36,222 nucleotides of DNA from an uncultured Thermodesulfobacterium sp. Lineage in GTDB: Bacteria > Desulfobacterota > Thermodesulfobacteria > Thermodesulfobacteriales > Thermodesulfobacteriaceae. Position 1 is the stretch's first letter, and every line of letters begins with the position of its first letter. The notes below the pieces were generated by a model. The model ran no database searches and had not been told where the DNA came from. It was given only the letters and a program-made list of their open reading frames with translations. Both the position numbers and the translations under genes were made by a program. Below are positions 9,253-18,751 of this stretch, piece by piece. The stretch spans positions 1 through 36,222 of the forward strand of contig CALLJG010000015.1 of the NCBI GenBank assembly GCA_938091335.1, written 5' to 3'.

Positions 9253-10563
9253 ATGAATGGAAGAGAAAGTCTTTTAAATTTAGCTAATATTCCTGAATTA
9301 AAGAGAAGAATATTTTATTTATTTTTAGGTTTAGCTATTTATCGATTTGCTGTTCATATACCTACACCTGGAATTAATGGAGAGGCTTTTTTAAGTTTAT
9401 TTAAGCAAGCAAGTGGAACTCTTTTTGGATTTTTGGACATATTCTCAGGAGGAGCCTTAAGACGTTTTTCTGTGTGTGCGCTTGGGGTAATGCCTTATAT
9501 AAGTGCCTCCATTATTTTACAGCTTATGACTGTGGTATATCCTTCTATTAAAGCACTCTATAAAGAAGGTCCAGAAGGCAAAAGAAAATTAGCTTATTAT
9601 ACTCGTTATTTAACAGTATTAATTTGTTTAATTCAGGGGTTTGGAATTTCTTTAGGATTAGAAAGGATGACTGCGCCTAATGGAATTCCTATAGTTAATG
9701 AACCTGGTTGGCTTTTTAGGATTACTACAATGATAAGTTTAACTGCAGGGACCATGTTTTTGGTTTGGTTAGGAGAGCAAATTACAGAGCATGGTATAGG
9801 GAATGGTATTTCTATAATAATTTTTGCAGGAATAGTAGGAGGGATATTTCCTGCTATCTCAAGAACTCTTAAATTTGTACAAACTGGTGAATTTTCAATT
9901 TTCTCTTTACTTTTTATTTTGTTTTTAATTACTGGAATTTTATCTTTTACGTGTTTTATGGAACTTGCTCAAAGGAGAATCCCGGTGCATTATGCAAGAA
10001 GACAGGTTGGGAGACAAGTAATAGGTGGTCAAGCCACATATTTACCTTTAAAAGTAAATACTGCAGGTGTTATACCTCCCATATTTGCCTCCTCCTTTTT
10101 AATGTTTCCAGCAACTATTGCAAATTTTATTCCTTTTGAATATTTTAAAAAAGTGGCCTCATTTTTAAGTCCAGGAGCCGTAGTGTATGAGAGTATTTTT
10201 GCTATTTTAATTATATTTTTTTGTTATTTTTATACAGCTGTAATTTTTAATCCTAAGGATGTAGCTAATAATTTAAAAAAATGGGGTGGTTTTATTCCTG
10301 GAATTAGACCTGGTAAAGCTACAGAGGAATTTTTGGACAAGGTTCTTAATAGAATTACTTTAATTGGAGCTTTATATATTGCCTTTATTTGTATACTTCC
10401 CAGTTTTTTAATTACTAAATTTAATTTTCCCTTTTATTTTGGAGGTACTTCCCTTTTAATTGTAGTGGGAGTAGCTTTAGATGTGATGGGACATATAGAA
10501 GCACATTTACTTACTCGTCAATATGAGACATTTATTAAACAAAGCAAAATTAAAATCAAATAA
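9253..10563 (+). CDS. secY: Protein translocase subunit SecY
   Basis: SecY is the channel of the SecYEG translocon in the inner membrane. The 436-residue product shows about ten hydrophobic segments and the family signatures: FDIFSGGALRRFS-type plug region at about residues 57-72, GVMPYISASIILQLM at about 78-92, and the cytoplasmic loop with YARRQVGRQV. The cytoplasmic region FNPKDVANNLKKWGGFIPGI near residues 333-352 is the conserved SecA/ribosome contact loop. No strong Shine-Dalgarno precedes the ATG. It sits in its usual spc position after rplO. Confidence 0.95.
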   Translation: MNGRESLLNLANIPELKRRIFYLFLGLAIYRFAVHIPTPGINGEAFLSLFKQASGTLFGFLDIFSGGALRRFSVCALGVMPYISASIILQLMTVVYPSIKALYKEGPEGKRKLAYYTRYLTVLICLIQGFGISLGLERMTAPNGIPIVNEPGWLFRITTMISLTAGTMFLVWLGEQITEHGIGNGISIIIFAGIVGGIFPAISRTLKFVQTGEFSIFSLLFILFLITGILSFTCFMELAQRRIPVHYARRQVGRQVIGGQATYLPLKVNTAGVIPPIFASSFLMFPATIANFIPFEYFKKVASFLSPGAVVYESIFAILIIFFCYFYTAVIFNPKDVANNLKKWGGFIPGIRPGKATEEFLDKVLNRITLIGALYIAFICILPSFLITKFNFPFYFGGTSLLIVVGVALDVMGHIEAHLLTRQYETFIKQSKIKIK

Positions 10564-10575
10564 TAGGGGGTGCCT

Positions 10576-11223
10576 ATGAATATTATATTTTTAGGGCCTC
10601 CGGGCTCAGGTAAAGGTACACAGGCTAAGATTTTGACAGAAAAATTTGGAATACCTCAAATTTCTACAGGAGATATGTTAAGAGAGCATGTAGGTAAAGG
10701 TACAGATTTAGGATTAAAAGCTAAAGAATATATGGAAAAAGGGCAACTTGTTCCTGACGAAATTATTCTTGATATGGTAAAAGAAAGACTTTCTGAATCT
10801 GATGCTCAAAAGGGATTTATTCTGGATGGATTTCCTAGAACAGTAGCACAAGCTGAAGCACTTGATAAAATATTAGACTCTGTTGGTAAAAAAATAGAAT
10901 ATGTTCTTGCCTTAATTGTACCTGATGAAGAATTGATAATTAGACTTACTGGGAGGAGAACTTGTAAAAATTGTGGAATGATGTATCATATTAAATTTAA
11001 ACCTCCAAAGGAAGAAGGGAAATGTGATGCCTGTGGAGGAGAGCTTTATCAAAGACCTGATGATAATGAAGAAACTGTAAAAAATAGATTGAAAGTATAT
11101 CATCAACAAACAGCTCCTCTTATTGAATATTATAAAAATAAAAGAATTTTATTTGAGGTTGATGGAAGTAAAAGTATTGAAGAAATCACTCAGCAATTAC
11201 TTCAGATCTTAGAGAAGAAATAA
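10576..11223 (+). CDS. adk: Adenylate kinase, zinc-binding long-lid form
   Basis: Adenylate kinase converts ATP and AMP to two ADP in the cytoplasm. The start is ATG 10576 (215 residues); an in-frame GTG at 10570 lies inside the Shine-Dalgarno AGGGGGTG. The P-loop GPPGSGKG is at residues 7-14, the AMP-site motif DGFPRT at about 84-89, and the long LID domain carries four cysteines (130, 133, 150, 153) that should hold a structural zinc. Its location between secY and map is standard. Confidence 0.96.
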   Translation: MNIIFLGPPGSGKGTQAKILTEKFGIPQISTGDMLREHVGKGTDLGLKAKEYMEKGQLVPDEIILDMVKERLSESDAQKGFILDGFPRTVAQAEALDKILDSVGKKIEYVLALIVPDEELIIRLTGRRTCKNCGMMYHIKFKPPKEEGKCDACGGELYQRPDDNEETVKNRLKVYHQQTAPLIEYYKNKRILFEVDGSKSIEEITQQLLQILEKK

Positions 11224-11224
11224 A

Positions 11225-11998
11225 TTGTATAGACCTTTTCTAGGATATAAGCCTATATTAAAGAATAAATGGGAATTAGAAATTTTAAAAAAAGCAAATG
11301 CTATAGTAATGGAAATATTGCTTTATTTAAAAGAAGAAGTGAAGCCTGGTAGAAATACTTTTGAATTTGAAGAAATAACTTTATACCTTTGTGAGAAAAA
11401 AAAAGTTAAACCTGCTTTCAAAGGATACAGAGGGTATCCTTTTGCTCTTTGTGTATCTGTAAATGAGGTAATTGTACATGGAATGCCCAAAAAAGACAAA
11501 ATTTTAAAAGAAGGAGATATTGTGAGTTTTGATTTTGGTGTGATTTATGAAAATTATGTGGGTGATGCAGCTTTAACAGTAGGAGTAGGAAAAATTTCAG
11601 AACAAGCTGAAAAATTGTTAAAAGTTACAGAAGAAGCCCTTTATAAAGGTATTGAAAAAGCTCATTTTAGTAATAGAATAGGTGATATTTCTTATGCTAT
11701 TCAAAGGCATGTAGAAAGTAATGGTTTTAATGTGATTAGAGAGTTTGTAGGACATGGGGTTGGTAAAAGTTTGCATGAACCTCCTGAGGTGCCTAATTTT
11801 GGTAAACCTGGTAAAGGGCCTAAAATTGAAATAGGAATGGTTATAGCAATAGAACCTATGGTATCAGCAGGAAGTTATGAAGTAGAAATTTTAGAGGATG
11901 GATGGACAGCGGTGACAAAAGATAGGAGTTTGGCAGCTCATTTTGAACATTCAGTAGCTGTAACACCTAAAGGACCAGAAATTTTATCCCATATTTAA
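11225..11998 (+). CDS. map: Methionine aminopeptidase, type I
   Basis: This enzyme removes the initiator methionine from new proteins. All five metal ligands are visible: Asp103, Asp114, His177, Glu210 and Glu241, plus the catalytic His at residue 85 in the VHG motif. The 257-residue length fits the type I class without an N-terminal zinc finger. The start is a TTG one base after the adk stop; the ribosome binding signal is weak, so coupling to adk is likely. Confidence 0.95.
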   Translation: MYRPFLGYKPILKNKWELEILKKANAIVMEILLYLKEEVKPGRNTFEFEEITLYLCEKKKVKPAFKGYRGYPFALCVSVNEVIVHGMPKKDKILKEGDIVSFDFGVIYENYVGDAALTVGVGKISEQAEKLLKVTEEALYKGIEKAHFSNRIGDISYAIQRHVESNGFNVIREFVGHGVGKSLHEPPEVPNFGKPGKGPKIEIGMVIAIEPMVSAGSYEVEILEDGWTAVTKDRSLAAHFEHSVAVTPKGPEILSHI

Positions 11999-12001
11999 AA
12001 A

Positions 12002-12247
12002 ATGCCTAAAAAAGAAGATGTAATCCTTTTGGAGGGGAAAATTTTAGAAGCTTTACCTAATGCTATGTTTAGGGTAGAACTTGAAACAGGAAATAAAATT
12101 TTAGCTCATATTTCAGGTAAAATGAGAATGCATTATATAAGAATTTTACCTGGAGATACAGTAGTTGTTGAACTTTCTCCTTATGACTTGACTAGAGGTC
12201 GAATTATTTATAGAGGTACTAAAAAAGATTATGAAAAAGGAGGTTAA
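12002..12247 (+). CDS. infA: Translation initiation factor IF-1
   Basis: IF-1 blocks the A site during initiation. The OB-fold is highly typical: [37 protein letters not shown] and [16 protein letters not shown]. The product is 81 residues, about 9 longer than the common 72, because of a C-terminal tail ([10 protein letters not shown]). The ATG starts 3 bases after the map stop and has no strong Shine-Dalgarno. It is followed directly by rpmJ. Confidence 0.95.
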   Translation: MPKKEDVILLEGKILEALPNAMFRVELETGNKILAHISGKMRMHYIRILPGDTVVVELSPYDLTRGRIIYRGTKKDYEKGG

Positions 12248-12255
12248 AAACTGGT

Positions 12256-12369
12256 ATGAAAGTTAGTCCTTCTGTTAAAAAAAGATGTAGAAAATGTAAA
12301 ATAATAAGAAGAAAAGGTGTAGTAAGAATTATCTGTGAAAATCCTAAGCATAAACAAAGACAAGGGTAG
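12256..12369 (+). CDS. rpmJ: 50S ribosomal protein L36, zinc-binding form
   Basis: This 37-residue gene fills the gap between infA and rpsM. It begins [16 protein letters not shown] and ends [10 protein letters not shown], the standard L36 sequence. The ligands C11, C14, C27 and H32 form the zinc site of the Cys-containing form. The ATG is at 12256, and AGGAGG at the infA end (12237-12243 region) is the probable ribosome binding site. Confidence 0.94.
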   Translation: MKVSPSVKKRCRKCKIIRRKGVVRIICENPKHKQRQG

Positions 12370-12380
12370 GAGGGAAAAGA

Positions 12381-12752
12381 ATGCCTAAAATTGCTGGAGT
12401 AGATATACCTGAAAATAAACCTGTAGAAATTGCTTTAACTTACATTTATGGAATTGGGAGAACATTATCTCAGAAAGTTCTCACAAAAGCTGGTGTAGAT
12501 TGGTTTAAAAGGGTAAAAGATTTGACTGAAGAAGAAATTAATAAAATAAGAATGGTGATTGAAAGAGAGTATAAAGTAGAAGGAGATTTAAGGAAAGAGG
12601 TTAGACAAAATATTCAGAGGCTTATTTCTATAGGATGTTATAGAGGATTAAGACACAGGATGGGTCTCCCTGTAAGAGGGCAAAGAACAAGATCTAATGC
12701 AAGAACTTGGAAAGGTCCCAGACCTGGTTCATTGAGAAAAAAGAAAAAATAA
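12381..12752 (+). CDS. rpsM: 30S ribosomal protein S13
   Basis: S13 is a head protein that contacts the P-site tRNA and L5. The 123-residue product has the opening ARIAGVDIP-type segment ([20 protein letters not shown]), [12 protein letters not shown], and the signature [20 protein letters not shown] at about residues 94-113. The basic C-terminal tail is present. AGGAGGG precedes the ATG. It opens the alpha cluster. Confidence 0.96.
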   Translation: MPKIAGVDIPENKPVEIALTYIYGIGRTLSQKVLTKAGVDWFKRVKDLTEEEINKIRMVIEREYKVEGDLRKEVRQNIQRLISIGCYRGLRHRMGLPVRGQRTRSNARTWKGPRPGSLRKKKK

Positions 12753-12763
12753 GGAGGTAATAA

Positions 12764-13150
12764 GTGGCTAAACCAAAAACAAAGAAAAAAAAGATAAAAA
12801 AAACTGTAAGTGAAGGCATTATTCATATTCATTCTACTTTTAATAATACTATTGTTACTATTACAGATAGGATGGGTAATACTATTGTATGGACAAGTGG
12901 GGGAACAGAAGGATTTAAAGGAACAAGAAAAGGAACTCCCTTTGCTGCTCAATTAGCTATGCAATCTGCGCTTAAAAAGGCACAAGCTTATGGTTTAAAG
13001 TCTGCATGGGTATATGTAAAAGGTCCTGGTCCGGGCAGAGAAGCGGCTTTAAGGGCTCTTCAAGGTTCAGGGATTAAAATAACTTTGATTAAAGATGTTA
13101 CTCCTATTCCTCATGACGGATGTCGTCCACCTAAAAGAAGAAGGGTATAA
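12764..13150 (+). CDS. rpsK: 30S ribosomal protein S11
   Basis: S11 lies on the platform near the E site. The 128-residue product carries [20 protein letters not shown], the core [18 protein letters not shown], and the ending [20 protein letters not shown] followed by PKRRRV. The start is a GTG with AAGGAGG upstream. Position between rpsM and rpsD is normal. Confidence 0.96.
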   Translation: MAKPKTKKKKIKKTVSEGIIHIHSTFNNTIVTITDRMGNTIVWTSGGTEGFKGTRKGTPFAAQLAMQSALKKAQAYGLKSAWVYVKGPGPGREAALRALQGSGIKITLIKDVTPIPHDGCRPPKRRRV

Positions 13151-13174
13151 AATTTAAGAAGGAGGTTATTTAAA

Positions 13175-13807
13175 GTGGCAAGATATACTGGACCAAAATG
13201 TAGGCTATGTAGAAGAGAAGGTATTAAGCTCTTTTTAAAAGGAGAAAGATGTTATACAGATAAATGTGCTTTTGAAAGAAGGAGTTATCCCCCAGGTCAA
13301 CATGGTCCTTTACAAGCTAGGGTAAAATTTTCAGACTATGGAATCAGATTAAGAGAGAAACAAAAAGTAAAAAGAATTTATGGAGTTTCAGAGAAACAGA
13401 TGAGAAGATATTATGAAATAGCTACTAAAATTCCTGGACAAGCTGGACATAACCTTCTTCAATTACTTGAAAGAAGATTGGACAATGTAGTTTATAGATT
13501 AGGTTTTGCCTTTTCAAGAGCTCAAGCAAGAGAATATGTTAATCATGGATTTTTTAAAGTTAATGGTAAAAATGTAGATATTCCTTCTTATTTGGTAAAA
13601 CAAGGAGATATAATTGAACTTAAAGAAAAATATAGAAATAATCCTTTAATTAAGGAATCATTAGAGGCTGTAATAAGGCGGGGTATTCCTTCTTGGCTAG
13701 AACTTGATATAGAGAATTTTAAGGGAATAATAAAAAGTTTACCTACAAGAGAAGATATCACCATGCCTATTCAGGAAAGCTATATTATAGAATTCTATTC
13801 ACGATAA
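13175..13807 (+). CDS. rpsD: 30S ribosomal protein S4, zinc-binding form
   Basis: S4 is a primary 16S rRNA-binding protein and, in E. coli, represses the alpha operon. The N-terminal region has four cysteines (CRLC, then C and C in CYTDKC) that should bind zinc. The S4 RNA-binding domain is at about residues 98-160 ([20 protein letters not shown]). Length (210) is normal. The start is a GTG with AAGGAGG 6-10 bases upstream. Confidence 0.95.
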   Translation: MARYTGPKCRLCRREGIKLFLKGERCYTDKCAFERRSYPPGQHGPLQARVKFSDYGIRLREKQKVKRIYGVSEKQMRRYYEIATKIPGQAGHNLLQLLERRLDNVVYRLGFAFSRAQAREYVNHGFFKVNGKNVDIPSYLVKQGDIIELKEKYRNNPLIKESLEAVIRRGIPSWLELDIENFKGIIKSLPTREDITMPIQESYIIEFYSR

Positions 13808-13838
13808 AGATTATAAATAAAAAGAGGATAGAAAGCTT

Positions 13839-14804
13839 ATGAAAAAAGAAGTGGAATTAATTAAGCCAGAAGAAATTAAGATTCACAAAGATAGTCAATT
13901 TCCTTTTTATGGAAAATTTGTTATTGAACCTTTAGAAAGAGGATATGGAATTACTTTAGGGAATGCTTTGCGAAGGATATTACTTTCTTCTATTCCGGGA
14001 TATGCCATAACTGAAGTTAAAATAGAGGGAGTTTACCACGAATTTACTAGCTTGCCTGGGGTTTTAGAAGATATTCCGGAAATTATTCTCAATTTAAAGG
14101 GTGTAAGATTTAAATTAAATGGAGATGGTCCTTTTTATTTTATTCTTGAAAAAACAGAACCTGGAGAAGTGAGAGCAAGAGATATTCAAATAAATAAGGA
14201 AGGAGAAATTGTTAATCCTGACCATTATATTGCCACTCTTACTAAAGATGGAAAATTAAAAATGGAATTAAAGGTTGAAAGAGGAAGAGGTTATGTACCT
14301 GCAGAATATAGCAAAAATCATGAAATAGGAAGGATTTTAGTTGATGCCATATTTTCTCCTATTACTAAAGTTAATTTTATAGTTGGACAAGCTCGTGTAG
14401 GAAAAAGTAGTGATTATGATAGTTTAATATTAGAAATTTATACTGATGGAACTATAGATCCTAAATCAGCTCTTTTATATGCTGTAAAAATATTGATAGA
14501 ACAACTTATGGTATTTGTAAAGGAAGAAAAAGTTTCTTTAGAGCCTAAAGTTTCGGAGGCAGCAGCTTTAAATAGTATACTTAATCTAAATATTGAGGAA
14601 TTGGAACTTTCAGGCAGAGCTTATAATTGTTTAAAAAATGCAGGGATAAATTATATATATCAATTGGTGCAAAAAACAGAAACAGAACTTCTTAAATTAA
14701 GAAGTTTTGGTAAAAAATCCCTTGATGAGATTATAGAAAAATTATCCAAATTTAATTTAAGATTAGGTATGAAGGATATTAAGTGGAAAACCTCTAAAGA
14801 TTAA
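13839..14804 (+). CDS. rpoA: RNA polymerase alpha subunit
   Basis: The alpha subunit forms the dimer on which RNA polymerase assembles and contacts promoter UP elements. The N-terminal domain (about 1-235) contains GYGITLGNALRRILLSSIPG, the assembly region. The C-terminal domain (about 250-321) contains LELSGRAYNCLKNAGINYIY and LRSFGKKSLDEI, its DNA-binding helices. Length (321) is typical. It follows rpsD by 31 bases and precedes rplQ, as in most bacteria. Confidence 0.96.
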   Translation: MKKEVELIKPEEIKIHKDSQFPFYGKFVIEPLERGYGITLGNALRRILLSSIPGYAITEVKIEGVYHEFTSLPGVLEDIPEIILNLKGVRFKLNGDGPFYFILEKTEPGEVRARDIQINKEGEIVNPDHYIATLTKDGKLKMELKVERGRGYVPAEYSKNHEIGRILVDAIFSPITKVNFIVGQARVGKSSDYDSLILEIYTDGTIDPKSALLYAVKILIEQLMVFVKEEKVSLEPKVSEAAALNSILNLNIEELELSGRAYNCLKNAGINYIYQLVQKTETELLKLRSFGKKSLDEIIEKLSKFNLRLGMKDIKWKTSKD

Positions 14805-14827
14805 ATTTTGGAATAAGGGAGAAAAAA

Positions 14828-15322
14828 ATGAGACATAGAAAAGTAAGTAGAAAACTGGGAAGAGATGTGGAACATCATTGGGCTATATTGAGTACTCAGG
14901 TGAGAGACTTATTGAAACATGGGAAAATTGTTACTACACTTGCCAAAGCTAAAGAATTAAGAAGAATTGCTGATAAAATGATAACCCTTGCTAAAAAAGG
15001 TGATCTTGCTTCAAGAAGAAGAGCTCTAGCTTTCATAAAAGATAAGAATATAGTGAAAAAACTTTTTAATGAAATCAGAGCAAAATATATTGATAGACCT
15101 GGTGGTTATACGAGAATTGTCAAAATAGGAAAAAAGAGAGGAGATGGGAGTGATGTGGCTATTGTAGAGTTAGTTGAAGAAAAATTAACTATGAGGCCCT
15201 CTAAAGTTAAAAAAGATAGAATTAAAAAAATATTGGATTTTATTGAAGAAAAGAAGAAAAAATATGGTATTTCCCAATTAAAAGATTCTTCTCAAAAAGA
15301 ATCTCACCAAGAAAGTGAATGA
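14828..15322 (+). CDS. rplQ: 50S ribosomal protein L17 with C-terminal extension
   Basis: L17 lies near the tunnel exit. The core (about residues 1-118) is standard: MRHRKVSRKLGRDVEHHWAI, TLAKAKELRRIADKMITLAK and GGYTRIVKIGKKRGDGSDVA. The protein is 164 residues, roughly 40 more than many L17s. The extra part is a Lys/Glu/Ser-rich tail (from about residue 120) with no recognised domain. It closes the ribosomal part of the block; the next gene starts 18 bases later. Confidence 0.95.
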   Translation: MRHRKVSRKLGRDVEHHWAILSTQVRDLLKHGKIVTTLAKAKELRRIADKMITLAKKGDLASRRRALAFIKDKNIVKKLFNEIRAKYIDRPGGYTRIVKIGKKRGDGSDVAIVELVEEKLTMRPSKVKKDRIKKILDFIEEKKKKYGISQLKDSSQKESHQESE

Positions 15323-15340
15323 GAATCTCAATCTTTTTAA

Positions 15341-16789
15341 ATGTTATTAGAGTTTAAAAATCTTACTTCTAGATTTTTTGATCTTCTTAATTTTCCATCC
15401 AAAGAAAAAGAATTGATAATATCTTTTTTAAGGAAATTTAAAAATAGAAAAGATTTTTATTTAACAGGTGGTTCTGTTAGAGCTATTTTTACTTTAGAAT
15501 CTATTAGTGATTTAGATTTAACTGTAAAAGAAGATATAGATTTTTTAGTATCTTTTGCTAAAGACTATTTAGGATATAAGTTTGTTCCTTTAGCTCCGGA
15601 TTTAGGAATGTATAGATTGGCTAAAGGGAGAAATACTATAGATTTTACTAGTTTTAGGGGTTCAACTATAGAGGAGGATTTAAGAGAAAGAGATTTTACT
15701 TTCAATGCCATGGCTATTCCTGTGAGGTCTCTTTTTGAATCCAAGATGGAATTAATAGATCCTCTTTTAGGTTATAGAGATTTAAAAAACAAAATAATTC
15801 GGGCTATAGGAGAAAAAAATATTATAGAAGATCCTTTAAGAATTTTAAGAGGTTATAGATTTTTTGCTTCCGGATTAGGTGAAATAGAAAAAAATACAAG
15901 GTTTTTATTTCAGAAACATAAAAGATTGATTAGTATATGTGCTAAAGAGAGAATTTTACAAGAATTGCTATACATTTTAATTTCTGAAAATACCTATAAA
16001 ACTTTTAAATTAATGGATGAAGATAAAGTTTTTGATGAAATTTTTCAATATATGGAAAAAACAAAAGGGGTACCACAACCTACTTTTCATCATTTAGATG
16101 TAAGGGATCATCTTTTTGAATCTCTTAAGTACTGTGAAGATATAATCAAAAATCCAGAGAAATACTTAGGTCTTAAAAAAACAAATAAATTTTTAGAAGA
16201 GGATTTTATTATTTCAGTTAAACTTGCCACTTTATTTCATGATCTCGGTAAAGCTTTTACTTTTGATATTAAAGACAGAATAACCTTTTATGGGCATGAA
16301 AAGGTTTCAGCAGAACTTTTTAAGGAAATGGCAGAAAAATTGAGATTTAAAAAAGACCTAATTTATAAAGTTTATGTTCTTATTAAAAATCATATGAGAC
16401 CTTTTCATTTGTTAAAAGAAAAACAAGAAAAGAGACTTACTCTAAGAGCAAAAAGAAATTTGATTAAAGATGTATCAGACTTAGAAGAACTTTTTATAAT
16501 ATGTATGGCTGATTCTTTAGCTAGTCAGGGACCCGATAAAGAACCAGATTATGAAGAGCAATTGAAAGATCTATTTTATGAACTATTTAGATTGAAAGAA
16601 GAACTTGAAAGAGAATATAAAAAAGTGAGAATTGTTACAGGATATGATTTGATTGATTTAGGATTTAAACCAGGTCCCATATTTAAAGAAATATTACAAG
16701 ATATAGAAATTCAATTTTTAGAAAAAAAAGTTACTTCTAAAGAGGAAGCATTAAGATACATAAAAGAAAAATTTGGATTAAGTTCTTAA
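15341..16789 (+). CDS. cca: tRNA nucleotidyltransferase / poly(A) polymerase family protein with HD domain
   Basis: This 482-residue protein is a class II nucleotidyltransferase that probably adds C and/or A to tRNA 3' ends; the tRNA-Asn gene in this window does not encode its CCA. The head domain has GGSVRA at 43-48, the catalytic pair Asp57/Asp59 in SDLDL, motif B RERDFTFNA at 115-123 and the base-selecting EDPLR at 163-167. An HD phosphohydrolase-type domain follows, with His300-Asp301. The usual GGxVRD motif ends in Ala here. Some deep-branching thermophiles split the activity into CC-adding and A-adding enzymes, so the exact specificity cannot be stated. Confidence 0.85.
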   Translation: MLLEFKNLTSRFFDLLNFPSKEKELIISFLRKFKNRKDFYLTGGSVRAIFTLESISDLDLTVKEDIDFLVSFAKDYLGYKFVPLAPDLGMYRLAKGRNTIDFTSFRGSTIEEDLRERDFTFNAMAIPVRSLFESKMELIDPLLGYRDLKNKIIRAIGEKNIIEDPLRILRGYRFFASGLGEIEKNTRFLFQKHKRLISICAKERILQELLYILISENTYKTFKLMDEDKVFDEIFQYMEKTKGVPQPTFHHLDVRDHLFESLKYCEDIIKNPEKYLGLKKTNKFLEEDFIISVKLATLFHDLGKAFTFDIKDRITFYGHEKVSAELFKEMAEKLRFKKDLIYKVYVLIKNHMRPFHLLKEKQEKRLTLRAKRNLIKDVSDLEELFIICMADSLASQGPDKEPDYEEQLKDLFYELFRLKEELEREYKKVRIVTGYDLIDLGFKPGPIFKEILQDIEIQFLEKKVTSKEEALRYIKEKFGLSS

Positions 16790-16865
16790 AGCGTTATAAA
16801 CCTTGTAAATTTTCAAATTTAAGTTAAGCTAAAAATATAGAGACTTTAAAGGTAAGAGGGAAAGA

Positions 16866-18152
16866 ATGAAAGTGGAACTTCAAGAACTTAACGAAGTTGA
16901 AAAAATTTTAAAAATAGAGGTTCCAAGTGAAAGGGTTAAAGAGATTATGGAGGAAGTAACCTCTCAGATTAAGAAAAAAGCAAAAATTAAAGGTTTTAGA
17001 GAAGGTAAAGTTCCTCTTTATCTTGTCAAAAGGCTTTTTAGAGAACAAATATATGAAAAAAGTATAGAAAAAATTATAGAAAATACTTTAAATCAAGCTA
17101 TAAGAGAAACTCAAGTAGAGCCACTTTTGAGACCTAGAATAGAGGAATTTGGAGAATTGAAAGAAGGAGAACCCTTTATTTATTCAGTTTTGGTAGAAAT
17201 AAGACCCTCTTTTGAATTAAAAAGGGAAGATTATATAGGAGTGGAAGTTGAGAAAGAACCAGATATTGTAAAAGAGGAAGAAGTTGATAGGATGTTAGAG
17301 GAAATAAGATATTCTTTTTCAGAACTAAAAAGAGTCAAAAATGAGGAAGTCATTAAAGAAAGAGATGTTGTGGTAATAAAATTTTGCGCATATGATGGAG
17401 AAAATTTAATTCCAGGTCATCAAGCAGAGGCCTTGTTTATAGATGTAGGTACAGGAGAATTTAATGAAAAAATAGAAAAAGAATTATTAAATAAAAAAGA
17501 AGGAGATAAGTTTAGTATAGAAGTGGAATATCCAGAAGAAGGGCTAAATCCTCTTTTAGCAGGTAAAAAAGTTAAATATGAAATTGAAATAAAAGAAGTA
17601 TATAAAAGAGAATTACCAGAATTAAATGAGGATTTTATAAAAAAATTAAATATAGGATATGAAAATATGGAAAATCTTAAGGAAAGTATAAAAAATAGGT
17701 TGTTAGAAGAAAAGAAGAGAAAAAATGAAAGTAAACTAAAAGAAAAGATTTTATCTAAAATTCTGGAGAAGGTGGATTTTAAAGTTCCTAACAGGTATGT
17801 AGAATTAAAATTTAATCAACTTTTAGAACAGATTAAACAAAATTTAGAAAGAGATGGATTTAGTTTTGAAAAACTTAATATATCTATAGAAAAATTAAAA
17901 GATAGACTTTATCCTGTAGCTGAGAGACAAGCTAAAGAAGAAATATTATTAGAAAAAATAGCAGATATGGAAGATATAACAATTCCTCAGGAAGAAATAG
18001 ATAAAACAGTTGAAGCTATATCAAAGGGATTAAATGTATCTTTGGAACATGCTAGAGGGATTGTTTATTTTAATATTATACCTAAAAAGCTGGCAGAAAA
18101 GACTTTAAAATTTTTGATTGAGAATGCTAAACTTTTTATTAAAGAGAGTTAA
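16866..18152 (+). CDS. tig: Trigger factor
   Basis: Trigger factor is the ribosome-bound chaperone and prolyl isomerase that docks on L23. The ribosome-binding signature GFREGKVP is at residues 43-50. The FKBP-type isomerase domain should occupy about 150-245, and the Lys/Glu-rich helical C-terminal arms about 250-428. Length is normal. AGAGGGAAAG precedes the ATG. A 76-base gap before it is the longest in this part of the block and may hold a promoter, but no convincing one was found. clpP follows after 2 bases. Confidence 0.95.
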   Translation: MKVELQELNEVEKILKIEVPSERVKEIMEEVTSQIKKKAKIKGFREGKVPLYLVKRLFREQIYEKSIEKIIENTLNQAIRETQVEPLLRPRIEEFGELKEGEPFIYSVLVEIRPSFELKREDYIGVEVEKEPDIVKEEEVDRMLEEIRYSFSELKRVKNEEVIKERDVVVIKFCAYDGENLIPGHQAEALFIDVGTGEFNEKIEKELLNKKEGDKFSIEVEYPEEGLNPLLAGKKVKYEIEIKEVYKRELPELNEDFIKKLNIGYENMENLKESIKNRLLEEKKRKNESKLKEKILSKILEKVDFKVPNRYVELKFNQLLEQIKQNLERDGFSFEKLNISIEKLKDRLYPVAERQAKEEILLEKIADMEDITIPQEEIDKTVEAISKGLNVSLEHARGIVYFNIIPKKLAEKTLKFLIENAKLFIKES

Positions 18153-18154
18153 AT

Positions 18155-18739
18155 ATGACTTATTATATTCCAATTGTAATTGAACAGACAGGAAGAACTG
18201 AAAGAGCATATGATATATACTCAAGGCTTTTAAAGGAAAGAATCATATTTATAGGAACTCCTATTGATGAAAATATAGCTAATTTAGTAATAGCACAATT
18301 ATTATATCTTGAAGCAGAAGATCCAGATAAAGATATTATGCTTTATATTAATTCTCCAGGAGGTTTAGTTACTGCAGGGCTTGCTATTTATGACACTATG
18401 CAATATATAAAACCTGATGTTTGTACTATATGTGTGGGACAAGCTGCAAGTATGGCTGCTGTTCTTTTATCTGCTGGAACACTTGGGAAAAGATATGCTT
18501 TAGTTCATTCAAGAATAATGTTGCATCAACCTATAGGTGCTTTCCAAGGGCAAGCTACTGAAGTAGAAATTCAAGCAAAAGAAATTTTGCGTTTGAGAGA
18601 AGTTATCAATGAAATTTTAGCCAAACATACAGGTCAACCTAAAGAAAAAATAAGACAAGATACAGAAAGAGACTTTTATATGTCTGCTGAAGAAGCTCTT
18701 AATTATGGGCTTATTGATAAAATTTTAATTTCAAGATAA
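18155..18739 (+). CDS. clpP: ATP-dependent Clp protease proteolytic subunit
   Basis: ClpP forms the double-heptamer peptidase chamber used with ClpX. The catalytic triad is visible: Ser99 in GQAASMAA, His124 in MLHQP and Asp173 in RDFYM. The 194-residue length matches the mature-plus-short-propeptide form. It lies between tig and clpX, the classic tig-clpP-clpX-lon order, and begins 2 bases after tig. Confidence 0.97.
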   Translation: MTYYIPIVIEQTGRTERAYDIYSRLLKERIIFIGTPIDENIANLVIAQLLYLEAEDPDKDIMLYINSPGGLVTAGLAIYDTMQYIKPDVCTICVGQAASMAAVLLSAGTLGKRYALVHSRIMLHQPIGAFQGQATEVEIQAKEILRLREVINEILAKHTGQPKEKIRQDTERDFYMSAEEALNYGLIDKILISR

Positions 18740-18751
18740 GGTGGTGAAATT

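Noticed and set aside
12638-12952. A 104-codon open frame on the minus strand opposite rpsM/rpsK
   Set aside because: It is Ser/Cys/Phe-rich, lies opposite two certain ribosomal genes and matches no family.
15283-15304. Hairpin AGATTCTT/AAGAATCT at the end of rplQ as a terminator
   Set aside because: The 8-bp stem is AT-rich, inside the coding sequence, and not followed by a T run.
16790-16865. A promoter for tig
   Set aside because: Only weak boxes with poor spacing were seen in this AT-rich gap.
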